DNA from: Streptosporangium minutum
GTDB lineage: Bacteria; Actinomycetota; Actinomycetes; Streptosporangiales; Streptosporangiaceae
Reading direction: 5' to 3'
Assembly (NCBI RefSeq): GCF_002149035.1
Contig: NZ_NGFP01000001.1
Location: forward strand, 68,832 to 107,883
Length of the DNA: 39,052 nt
This document shows positions 17,121-23,666 of the stretch, in pieces; position 1 is the stretch's first letter, and each line of letters begins with the position of its first letter. The notes under the pieces were generated by a model that searched no databases, was not told the DNA's origin, and saw nothing but the letters and a program-made list of their open reading frames with translations. The position numbers and the translations under genes were made by a program.

Positions 17121-17910
17121 GGACCCCGTCGTCCGCTTTGGCGAGCAAATCCTCAAAGACCTCGACGAAGTTCGAACAAACAACACTCTCACCCGATGGC
17201 TCGCCCACCACACCGCTGGACTCATCCACGCCGCCGAACAGGCCAAAGCGGCCGGTGAACCGGACGCATCCGCTCAGGCCGCCGACGCTCGCACGGCGAT
17301 CCTCCAACTCTGGGACTACCGCTCGTCCTGGCCTTCGGGATGGCCCCCACCTCGCGCCGTCAGGCTCGTCGAACTCCTCAACGACGTTCCCGACCTCGAC
17401 GCTCCCCGCTGGCAGCGAGGCACCATCCTCGACCAACTCCAGGATCTTCACCACCGCGTCCTGGCCGCGCTGCTCGACCTCATAGTCGTCGGCGAGGAGA
17501 ACCTTGAGCAGGGCTGGCTCGCCGCATTCGGCGAAAAGCTCACTCCGAACGAGGTCACAATGCTGACCCGCGCCGCAACGGCCGAACAACGCCTCGACCG
17601 TCTTGGCGTCGGGATGGCGCAGCAGACCCGGCAACCCGTTATCACCACCGGAGAGGCGACCGACGCCGGCGAGGCAGATGTGGCCGATGCCGCACCTGCC
17701 CCGCTCCATCCGCTCGCTGTCCTTGCCAATGACTACCGTCAGGCCATTTTGGACCTCTGCTCTCGTGTTAATGGCAGCGACGATCACGCGGAGGTGAGCA
17801 CCGGCAGCGAACCCGGCGGAACTGCGTCCGATGACGCCACCAAGGAGGACGCTGCAGTGCGGGAAAACAACCGATCAGGCGGCCCTGACCTGGTTGCGGC
17901 GGAAAGCTGA
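17029..17910 (+). CDS. Unrecognised 293-aa companion of the nuclease-STAND gene
   Basis: The TTG start at 17029 has GGAGG at 17018-17022, six bases upstream, both inside the end of the preceding gene; the two frames overlap by 92 bases. This suggests translational coupling and a joint role. The protein is soluble-looking, acidic and Ala-rich, with a helical middle (RFGEQILKDLDEV, then LTRWLAHHTAGLIHAAEQA) and a low-complexity tail rich in Gly, Ser, Asp and Glu. DYRSSWPSGWPPPRAVRLVE is a conserved-looking aromatic/proline motif near the middle. No catalytic motif, signal peptide or membrane segment is seen. Because it is tied to a putative defence effector it could be a regulator, adaptor or immunity factor; that is inference from position only. 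Confidence 0.8.
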   Translation: MDDAGIPLTTTGSPEAASTSSPLTATSLADEDPVVRFGEQILKDLDEVRTNNTLTRWLAHHTAGLIHAAEQAKAAGEPDASAQAADARTAILQLWDYRSSWPSGWPPPRAVRLVELLNDVPDLDAPRWQRGTILDQLQDLHHRVLAALLDLIVVGEENLEQGWLAAFGEKLTPNEVTMLTRAATAEQRLDRLGVGMAQQTRQPVITTGEATDAGEADVADAAPAPLHPLAVLANDYRQAILDLCSRVNGSDDHAEVSTGSEPGGTASDDATKEDAAVRENNRSGGPDLVAAES

Positions 17911-18405
17911 CGGCGGTACACAAGATCAACGGAATGAAACGTGATTACCAGCCACGGGCCAGGAGCGGGCCGTAATCTGCCGATGCGTATGAGACGAGGG
18001 GGTGGCAGCTACGGCAGGGCTCCTGAACACGTACGTCGAGCTGTTATCACGCACCCCTCCGCATTCGAAACAGTCGGTCGGCGAGAGGTGGATGCATATG
18101 CTTATACTCCAGGTGCACATTCGGCAACCTGAGGGCTGTCATATTTGACCCGCTACGTCCTTAAACGACTCGGGCTGACTAGGCCGTGCGAGAGTCTGGT
18201 TTCTGCGTAATCGACATCGGCCAGGAGATCTATCGTCCGGGCACTGCTGATCTCATGACGCGGATTTACGTCGAGCAAGATCGGCCCGAAGAAACCCCGG
18301 GTAGTGCGGCAACAGCGACTCCTGGGCTCGATCAGGAAGGGGCTATAGCCAATGGTCAAGCGGATGAGGTTTCATCGTCTTTCCACGGCCTGCCAGGCAT
18401 GGTGA
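17911..18405 (+). other. Intergenic gap of about 495 bases
   Basis: I see no gene with good start signals. A plus frame from GTG 18186 to 18416 (76 codons) contains MTRIYVEQDRPEETPG but lacks a ribosome binding site; it ends inside the start of the next small gene and may be chance. A TATACT hexamer lies at 18103-18108 in slightly AT-richer DNA and could be a -10 box, without a clear -35. The base composition is less GC-rich than in the large genes on the left. Confidence 0.35.
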
Positions 18406-18648
18406 ATGCAGCATGAAAGCGGCGGCATGTCGCCTCAGGACGCTTACTGCGTTGCCATGCACTCCAGCCAGGTCTTCGGGGAGATCCAGATGTTCAACAC
18501 CCCGGATTACGACGATAAAGGGCCTTTCATCGACCTGTGGGGGGTCCGAGACGTAGAGCTCACCGTGGATCAGGCCGAAGATTTCGGCCGCGCAATGCTC
18601 AATTTTGTTGAGACGGCTCGCCGCAGTCGGCGCTCCCGCGCGGCCTAA
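18406..18648 (+). CDS. Small hypothetical protein, 73-80 aa
   Basis: The start is ATG 18406 (80 aa) or ATG 18427 (73 aa, MSPQDAYCVAMH); neither has a strong ribosome binding site. The sequence FIDLWGVRDVELTVDQAEDF followed by GRAMLNFVETARR resembles small actinobacterial hypotheticals that end with a xLTxxQAxxxGxALL-type helix and often accompany regulators. It has no signal peptide or membrane segment. It sits alone between the nuclease cluster and the DUF2637 gene, in mobile-element-like DNA. Reading-frame composition favours a real gene. Function unknown. Confidence 0.5.
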   Translation: MQHESGGMSPQDAYCVAMHSSQVFGEIQMFNTPDYDDKGPFIDLWGVRDVELTVDQAEDFGRAMLNFVETARRSRRSRAA

Positions 18649-18941
18649 CCCCACCGAATTCCGCGATAAATGAGCGGCTCCGTGAGCTGGTCTATCCGAT
18701 CGACAACGTCGTGCCGCCCGCATATCGAGGGATGAGCAGCCCATCGAAGTACTGCAGTTCCACGAGCTGACAGCAGGTCACAGGCGGATTCATCTTTTGT
18801 CGATCTTCCTGGTGGGTTTCCAGGAACGTCCGAGAGTATCGGGCAGTATCCAGGCCGGGCATTACGTTCCGGAGCATGCCACCCTTGACGTCCCCTCCGC
18901 GAACCTGGAACTTCGACACGGACGGATGAGTAGGAATTCAC
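18649..18941 (+). other. Gap without a recognised gene
   Basis: Neither strand gives a frame with a ribosome binding site and protein-like composition. The two overlapping minus frames (to 18956) look like chance. The gap leads into the strong hairpin at 18942-18972. Confidence 0.3.
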
Positions 18942-18972
18942 TTCCCTCTCCACCAAAGCGGTGGAGAGGGAA
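18942..18972 (-). terminator. Strong hairpin, probable terminator of the DUF2637 gene
   Basis: TTCCCTCTCCACC at 18942-18954 and GGTGGAGAGGGAA at 18960-18972 form a perfect 13-bp stem with a 5-base loop (AAAGC). It lies 76 bases past the stop of the minus-strand DUF2637 gene, the right place for its terminator. There is no T-tract on the minus strand after it (GTGAATTCC), but actinomycete terminators often lack one. It could also act on the plus strand for the small gene ending at 18648. Confidence 0.65.
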
Positions 18973-19048
18973 ACGCGGACCTACCGGTCGCGGTGTTCGC
19001 GATCACAGGCGAGAACAACATCCGCACATTGCAGCGGTCAGCTGCATT

Positions 19049-20074
19049 TTACGCCCCGTCCTCATACATGGGGTTCAACGACATCTGGTCCTTCGTATTT
19101 GACGCTTCACTCCTTTCCACATCGGCGGATTGTGTCCTTTCTTTCTCCACCTCAGCAATGATCTCCTCTGCTTCGCGCTGCTCCAATCCCCACCGGCGCA
19201 TCAGTGGGCGCCGACCGATGCGCTGCTTACCCTCGCCAAGGCTGTCGATGTAGCTGAGCCGCGCCGCTTCATGCCGGTCGATAGGCAGCACCGGTACCAC
19301 CCGTTCCACCTCGACCACGGTCTCCATGAGCTGGCACACGTGCTCTTGCGCCTTGACCTCGCCCAATGGTCGCCGGTTGTTGCGAACGATCCACATCAGT
19401 AGCTCGTACGCTCCCGCGAAAGCCAGCGGTGCCAGGGCACTGATCAGCCGCGATCCAAGTCCACCGGACCAGCCGTGCGCCACATTCGCCGCCAGTGTCA
19501 CCGCACCTCCCAGGGCGAGCGCCACCCACGCCAGCACTGGCACGCGAAGCCGACGACGCGAGCAATAAACCATCACCAGCGACGCCATGACGATCACACC
19601 GTCAGACATCGCCGGATACAGAATGGCCATGTCGTGCCGCTCACCCAAAGCGATCGCCAGACCGTAGAAGTGGTGGTACGAGACGTAGGCAGCCGCGCCG
19701 GCAGCCGCCAGCAGGACAACCACCGCAAAGCCCAGGATGACCCGGTCCCCAATCCGATCGCGATGAGTACGCTCGACCCAAGCCCCTTCGACCAGAACCA
19801 CCTCCTCGGCAATTTCTGGTGTCGAGGCGCTGCGCACGGCCTGGCTTCCGGGTTGATCAGATTGCTGGGATGCAGGAAGGAGTTCGGTGCTGCGATCACC
19901 GAGCTCCTGCCCCCTTACCACCGCTGCCCTGAGCGCAGTTGAGATCGTCTGCTGAGGATCCTGAACTGGCGGTTGCTGAGCTTCCCCGGCATGGGCGTGT
20001 GCCGCAAGGTAGGACCCAATCTCGTTGAGGTGGGTGTGGGCACCGCCCCCTCTCTGCGCGCCTATTCCGGACAT
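19049..20074 (-). CDS. DUF2637 (SpdB-like) membrane protein of a conjugative/integrative element
   Basis: The protein has 341 aa from ATG 20072-20074; GTG 20087-20089 would add five residues, and neither has a clear ribosome binding site. After a ~120-residue hydrophilic N-terminus come four membrane segments: VILGFAVVVLLAAAGAAAYV; ILYPAMSDGVIVMASLVMVY; VPVLAWVALALGGAVTLAAN; LISALAPLAFAGAYELLMWI. YHHFYGLAIALGE and PLAFAGAYELLMW are typical of DUF2637, found in SpdB-type plasmid-spread proteins of streptomycetes and relatives. The C-terminal part (SYIDSLGEGKQRIGRRPLMR, then WGLEQREAEEII) resembles a DNA-binding helix-turn-helix found in these proteins. The gene reads away from the attachment-site core just upstream and supports an integrative-element origin. 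Confidence 0.85.
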   Translation of the reverse strand: MSGIGAQRGGGAHTHLNEIGSYLAAHAHAGEAQQPPVQDPQQTISTALRAAVVRGQELGDRSTELLPASQQSDQPGSQAVRSASTPEIAEEVVLVEGAWVERTHRDRIGDRVILGFAVVVLLAAAGAAAYVSYHHFYGLAIALGERHDMAILYPAMSDGVIVMASLVMVYCSRRRLRVPVLAWVALALGGAVTLAANVAHGWSGGLGSRLISALAPLAFAGAYELLMWIVRNNRRPLGEVKAQEHVCQLMETVVEVERVVPVLPIDRHEAARLSYIDSLGEGKQRIGRRPLMRRWGLEQREAEEIIAEVEKERTQSADVERSEASNTKDQMSLNPMYEDGA

Positions 20075-20560
20075 GAGAGGTCCAGCCACGGAGCGTCGGT
20101 GCTGCTCAGGAGATGGGCGAAGGGTTCAAGTCCCCCCTCGGACACACTTGGTTCACCTATGAGGTGCTGGTCGGCTCTTGAGCTGGTCAGCACCTTTCTG
20201 GTTTCAAGGTGGCAGGTGAGCGTGAGGCCCGATCCGCGTAGATCCTCGTCTTGCGGGCGGTCTCCGCTTCGCCCGAGATCCTCACCATGCCGCCCAGCGC
20301 ACGCATCGTCTCGGGCGACCCGTCCCGGTCGAGCCGGCGTGAGCGCAGCGGAGCACGCCGGAGCCGCCGCTCCGCCTCCGCCTTCCCTGCCTGCTCTCCT
20401 CCTGGGTCCAGCCCGCGACCACCGCCGGATCGGCCCCGGCCTCCAGAGCCACCCGGTGCCGGGCCGGACTCTGGCCGGACTCGGCGACCTGCCGCCAGGC
20501 GACGGCAGGCGCCTCGGCCTCCGGAGGATCGACCCGCTGGGCGACGACGAGGGTGTCCAG
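20062..20560 (-). pseudogene. Decayed serine recombinase, C-terminal part
   Basis: Three minus-strand frames in succession give ARHRVALEAGADPAVVAGWT, then GKAEAERRLRR...MRALGGMVRI, then SGLTLTCHLETRKVL and VSEGGLEPFAHLL, ending with TAG at 20062-20064. The order (VAGWTxExQA...A, RALGGMVxxL, GLxLTYHPETRKVL) matches the C-terminal region of actinobacterial serine recombinases with a zinc ribbon. At least two frameshifts and the loss of the N-terminal catalytic domain make it non-functional. Its end VSEGGLEP is encoded antisense across the tRNA-Leu-like core, as is usual for integrases whose attP lies at the gene end. It overlaps the start of the DUF2637 gene. Family is moderately sure. Confidence 0.6.
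20122..20146 (+). other. Attachment-site core: 3' end of a tRNA-Leu gene
   Basis: The 25 bases begin GGGTTCAAGTCCCCCC and end CTCGGACACA. They equal the T-loop, the 3' T-stem strand and the acceptor strand (CTCGGAC plus discriminator A) that I remember for actinomycete tRNA-Leu genes starting GTCCGAG. Upstream the match ends: the 5' T-stem has only three of five pairs (AAGGG), and no anticodon or D arm exists, so this is not a tRNA gene. A lone tRNA 3' end is what integration into a tRNA leaves at the far end of an element. The intact tRNA should lie left of the window on the plus strand. Confidence 0.65.
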
Positions 20561-20793
20561 GAATCATCCCCGCAGGCACGGGACCGACGAGGACGAGGAG
20601 GCCATGGCCCGCCTCAGAGCCGGACCATCCCCACGGGCGCGGGGCCGACAGCGGACAAGCAGCCAAACCGTGATCAACTAACTTTGAGAAGACCGTGGCC
20701 GACTCCCATGTCGACCGGACACCTCACCCGCCGACGCGCCGATCTCCCGGCACCACACCGGCGAACGCGGGTGTCGTGCGACTGCCCGCTCAC

Positions 20794-21210
20794 TCAGCCG
20801 CAGTGCACCCTGTTCAGATGCCGCACCTTGGCCCCGACCTGCCCCCGGACGTCGATGCACTTGCCCCGGGCCGAGACGTACACCGGACCCGCGTAGTGCG
20901 CGAACATTCCGTTGTCGGCGCCGGCCCAGGCTGTCGCTCCGCCGAGGCCGAGCGCGACCGCCTTGCGGGTCACCCGGCCGGCGTAGGAACCGTAGCCGTA
21001 GGCGAGGGCGCAGTTCTTGCCCGAACTGGAGCTGTAGTAGACCTCCAGGGTGCCCGTCCTGGCACCGCTGGCGGGGATGGCGTAGACGCCGACGCGGCTG
21101 TAGCCGCCGCCGCAGGGACCGGCCGCGCTGGCCGGAGCGGCGCCGGCCACCAGCCAGGTGGAGACCAGCGCCGCACTCGCCAGAGTTGCGATCTTGCTCC
21201 GAGTTCTCAT
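20794..21210 (-). CDS. Secreted SapA-like (spore-associated) protein
   Basis: The protein has 138 aa from ATG 21208-21210, with an AGAAGGAA-type ribosome binding site about 10 bases upstream. A classical signal peptide is clear: MRTRSKIATLASAAL, a hydrophobic core, and AGAAPASAA as the likely cleavage region near residue 30. The mature part has four Cys (CGGGYSRVG, GKNCAL, GKCIDV, final HCG) and a typical stretch AHYAGPVYVSARGKCI, much like YYAGPVxLSAPGxCI in SapA of streptomycetes, a small exported protein found with spores. The role of SapA is not well known. Upstream lie a hairpin and a perfect tandem repeat that probably belong to its promoter. The family call is from motif memory. Confidence 0.75.
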   Translation of the reverse strand: MRTRSKIATLASAALVSTWLVAGAAPASAAGPCGGGYSRVGVYAIPASGARTGTLEVYYSSSSGKNCALAYGYGSYAGRVTRKAVALGLGGATAWAGADNGMFAHYAGPVYVSARGKCIDVRGQVGAKVRHLNRVHCG

Positions 21211-21240
21211 GGGGTTCGTTCCTTCTGTCGATCATTGCCG

Positions 21241-21268
21241 CCCCACGAGACCCGTGAGCCTCGTGGGG
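21241..21268 (-). promoter_or_regulatory. Hairpin in the leader of the SapA-like gene
   Basis: CCCCACGAG at 21241-21249 and CTCGTGGGG at 21260-21268 pair perfectly over 9 bp with a 10-base loop. On the minus strand this lies 31-58 bases before the ATG of the SapA-like gene, with the ribosome binding site after it, so it would be in the mRNA leader or be an operator. It is not followed by a T-tract on either strand. Confidence 0.45.
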
Positions 21269-21294
21269 ACGAAGGGCCCCATGATCATATACAG

Positions 21295-21328
21295 GGGGAT
21301 TTATGGCGTATGGGGATTTATGGCGTAT
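21295..21328 (-). repeat. Perfect 17-bp tandem duplication upstream of the SapA-like gene
   Basis: GGGGATTTATGGCGTAT occurs twice without a gap (21295-21311 and 21312-21328). On the minus strand it lies about 85-118 bases before the start of the SapA-like gene, just upstream of TATATGAT (near 21281-21290), which could be the -10 region. The position fits paired activator sites. The repeat is AT-richer than the surroundings. Confidence 0.6.
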
Positions 21329-21678
21329 TAGGTAAGCGCCGAAACGGCCTCGCCGGGTGCTACCTGCTGGGGTATGAGGGACGCCTTCCCGCTTGACGAT
21401 CTCTTTGCAGACCACTGGACCGGTCGGGATATCTGGGCGTGATCAACGACTACGGCGCGCCCCCGCGTGCCGCGATCGATGTCCACTGCCACACCCCGGC
21501 GGGCCTGCGGGGCGACAGCGAGTCCGGCGTGGAGTGCCTGCGGCGGCCGGTCCAGGAGCCGGCTGAGTTCCTCCGCCGCGCCGTGGCCCTCGGCCCCGGC
21601 GCGGCGGAGGCGGTCTCGGTACGGGCGGAGGGGACGCCCCGCCACGACATGACGATCTCCGGCCGCTACCCTCTGGCT

Positions 21679-22662
21679 ATGTTGACCCATGAAGGGGAGA
21701 TCACCGTCCCCGTTGACCTGTGCCTTCCGGACGGGCGGCTCAACCCTGGGGCGGTGGGCTGGACGCGGCGTCCGCTGCACCGGGCGAACCTGCGCGGCTG
21801 GGGGAGGGACAAGCGCTGGGAATACTGGGGGATCGTCACCCCGGGCCACGTGGTCGGGCTCGTGGCGTCGTCGCTGGACTACGCCGGGCTGCACGGCGTT
21901 TACGTGCTGGACCGCGCCACCGGCGTGGAGACCGTCAAGGACGTCGTGGTGCCGCTGGCACGCGGTGCCGTGCTGCCGGAGCGCAGCGGCGCCGGGCGAG
22001 CGTCCGTCCGCGGCGGCGGCGTGACGATCGACATCGACCAGCGTCCCGACGGCACCTCGCTGCGTGCCGTCGCGCCCGGCGTCGAGGTGGATCTCGACGT
22101 GCCGCTGCCGGAGGGGCACGAGTCGCTCGGCGTGGTGGTCCCCTGGGGGCCTCGCCGGTTCCAGTACACGGTCAAGGACGTCGGACGCCCGGTGCGCGGG
22201 CGGATCCGGCTGGAGTCCGGCGAGTACGCGGTGAGCGAGACGGACTCGTTCGCGGTGCTCGACCACGGCCGCGGCAAGTGGCCGTACTCGATCACCTGGA
22301 ACTGGGCCGCGGGCAGCGGCCACGGCAGGGCGATCCAGCTCGGCGGGAAGTGGACCGACGGCACCGGCATGACGGAGAACGCGCTGTTCGTGGACGGACG
22401 GCTGCACAAGATCGGCGAGGAGCTGGCCTGGAGCTACGACCGGACGGACTGGCTGCGTCCGTGGCGGATCACCGGCTCACGGGTCGAGGTGGAGTTCCAC
22501 CCCTTCCACGAGAAGGTGGCGCGCACCAACCTCGGTGTGGTGGGCAGTGAGACGCACCAGTGCTTCGGCCATTTCTCCGGGCGGGCGCGGACCGACGACG
22601 GCACGTGGGTCGACCTCGACGGCCTGGTCGGCTGGGCGGAGGAGGCCCGTAACCGCTGGTAG
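21679..22662 (+). CDS. DUF2804 domain protein
   Basis: The frame is open from 21439, but family similarity begins at MLTHEGEITVPVDLCLPDGR (ATG 21679, 327 aa), where DUF2804 proteins usually start. No ribosome binding site precedes 21679; ATG 21649 has GGAGGGG about 17 bases upstream, so ten more residues are possible. RLNPGAVGWTRRPLHRANL, KRWEYWGIVTP, the central DVPLPEGHESLGVVVPW and the end WNWAAGSGHGRAIQLGGKWT are typical of DUF2804. The family is of unknown function, with a lipocalin/AttH-like beta fold suspected. No signal peptide or membrane segment is seen. It is a single gene, followed by two hairpins. Confidence 0.8.
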   Translation: MLTHEGEITVPVDLCLPDGRLNPGAVGWTRRPLHRANLRGWGRDKRWEYWGIVTPGHVVGLVASSLDYAGLHGVYVLDRATGVETVKDVVVPLARGAVLPERSGAGRASVRGGGVTIDIDQRPDGTSLRAVAPGVEVDLDVPLPEGHESLGVVVPWGPRRFQYTVKDVGRPVRGRIRLESGEYAVSETDSFAVLDHGRGKWPYSITWNWAAGSGHGRAIQLGGKWTDGTGMTENALFVDGRLHKIGEELAWSYDRTDWLRPWRITGSRVEVEFHPFHEKVARTNLGVVGSETHQCFGHFSGRARTDDGTWVDLDGLVGWAEEARNRW

Positions 22663-22690
22663 CCGGACCACGTGAGAACCGCCGCCGGCA

Positions 22691-22737
22691 GCCGGCCAGG
22701 CTCCGGCCGGCGGGCGTGCGAGCCGCCCTCTCGCACG
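22691..22737 (+). terminator. Two consecutive hairpins after the DUF2804 gene
   Basis: GCCGGCC (22691-22697) pairs with GGCCGGC (22705-22711) over 7 bp. Four bases later CGTGCGAG (22715-22722) pairs with CTCGCACG (22730-22737) over 8 bp; both loops have 7 bases. They start 29 bases after the stop of the DUF2804 gene and end just before the sulfotransferase promoter region. There is no T-run. A tandem terminator that insulates the two genes is the best reading. Confidence 0.5.
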
Positions 22738-22738
22738 G

Positions 22739-22766
22739 GTGTTGACTTGAACACACAGTGAACTGT
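22739..22766 (+). promoter_or_regulatory. Two adjacent palindromes before the sulfotransferase gene
   Basis: GTGTT-GACTTG-AACAC (22739-22754) and ACAGT-GA-ACTGT (22755-22766) are perfect palindromes placed back to back. TTGACT (22742-22747) inside the first resembles a -35 box. The next start codon is ATG 22794, which has no ribosome binding site. The set looks like an operator over a promoter. No matching regulator is seen nearby. Confidence 0.4.
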
Positions 22767-22793
22767 CAGGAAAGATGAGTAGCCTCTTCCGGC

Positions 22794-23666
22794 ATGAACT
22801 GGCAGCGTACGGTCAACAACGCCCTGGTCAGATTCACCGGATTCCAGCTTAACCGGGTAGGGAAAGCAGGACCCACGCCCGCCGCGGCCCCCGCCGGTGC
22901 GGAGAAGGCTCTTGTACGGCCGCCGGCCGACCCGGCGGCGGACCGGCTGCTGACCGCGCCGATCTTCATCCTCTCTCCGGTCAGGTCCGGCTCCACGCTG
23001 CTGCGGGCGGTGCTCAACGCCCACTCGATGCTGCACGCCCCGCACGAGCTGCACGTGCGCCGGTTGACCGTGGGCTTCGGCACCTCGCTGTCCGAGAAGG
23101 CGATGGACGCCCTCGGCCACAACCGGGCCGACCTGGAGCACCTGCTGTGGGACCGGGTGCTCCACCGGGAGCTGGTGCGCAGCGGTAAGTCCTTCGTCGT
23201 GGACAAGACCCCGGCCAACGCCTTCGCCTTCGAACGCATCGCCACCTGCTGGCCCGACGCCCGCTTCGTCTTCCTGCTGCGCCACCCCGCCTCCGTCGCG
23301 AGGTCCTGGCACGAGGCCGCCCCGGACCGGCGGAACGCGGAGGAGGCCGCCGCCGACGCCCTGCGCTACATGAAGGCCGTGCAGCGGGCCCGCCGCGCCC
23401 TCACCGGCCTGACGGTCCGCTACGAGGACCTGACCGGTGACCCGGAGACCGAGACCCGGCGCGTCTGCGACTTCCTCGACGTCCCGTGGGAACCCGGGAT
23501 GCTCTCCTACGGCGAGCAGGCGGTGATCCAGAAGGGCCTCGGCGACTGGAAGGACAAGATCCAGTCGGGGGTCGTGCAGCGAGGGCGTGACCTCCCGACG
23601 TCCGAGCAGATCCCCGAGATCCTGCGGCCGATCTCCGTCACCTGGGGTTACCTGGCGGGCTCATGA
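22794..23666 (+). CDS. PAPS-dependent sulfotransferase family protein
   Basis: The product is 290 aa. FILSPVRSGSTLLRAVLNAH (about residues 58-77) is the 5'-phosphosulfate-binding loop, and FVFLLRHPASVARSWHEA (about 160-177) is the 3'-phosphate-binding region of sulfotransferases. VRYEDLTGDPETETRRVCDF is the usual late motif. These enzymes move a sulfuryl group from PAPS to a hydroxyl or amine, here possibly of a sugar or lipid. The first ~40 residues are not membrane-spanning. No ribosome binding site stands before ATG 22794, so the mRNA may be nearly leaderless. Its stop overlaps the start of the glycosyltransferase by 4 bases (ATGA), so both probably act on the same glycan or glycolipid. 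Substrate unknown. Confidence 0.85.
   Translation: MNWQRTVNNALVRFTGFQLNRVGKAGPTPAAAPAGAEKALVRPPADPAADRLLTAPIFILSPVRSGSTLLRAVLNAHSMLHAPHELHVRRLTVGFGTSLSEKAMDALGHNRADLEHLLWDRVLHRELVRSGKSFVVDKTPANAFAFERIATCWPDARFVFLLRHPASVARSWHEAAPDRRNAEEAAADALRYMKAVQRARRALTGLTVRYEDLTGDPETETRRVCDFLDVPWEPGMLSYGEQAVIQKGLGDWKDKIQSGVVQRGRDLPTSEQIPEILRPISVTWGYLAGS

Noticed and set aside
20080-20146. Intact tRNA-Leu gene
   Set aside because: Only the T-loop and 3' acceptor side are present; D arm, anticodon arm and 5' acceptor strand are absent, so it was kept as an attachment core only.
20162-20195. Inverted repeat AGGTGCTG...CAGCACCT as recombination site or terminator
   Set aside because: The arms are 18 bases apart inside the recombinase relic and near the att core; 8 bp at that distance is not enough to claim a function.
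22774-22851. 25-codon leader ORF overlapping the sulfotransferase start
   Set aside because: ATG 22774 stands only two bases after AGGAA and the peptide has no feature; too weak to list.
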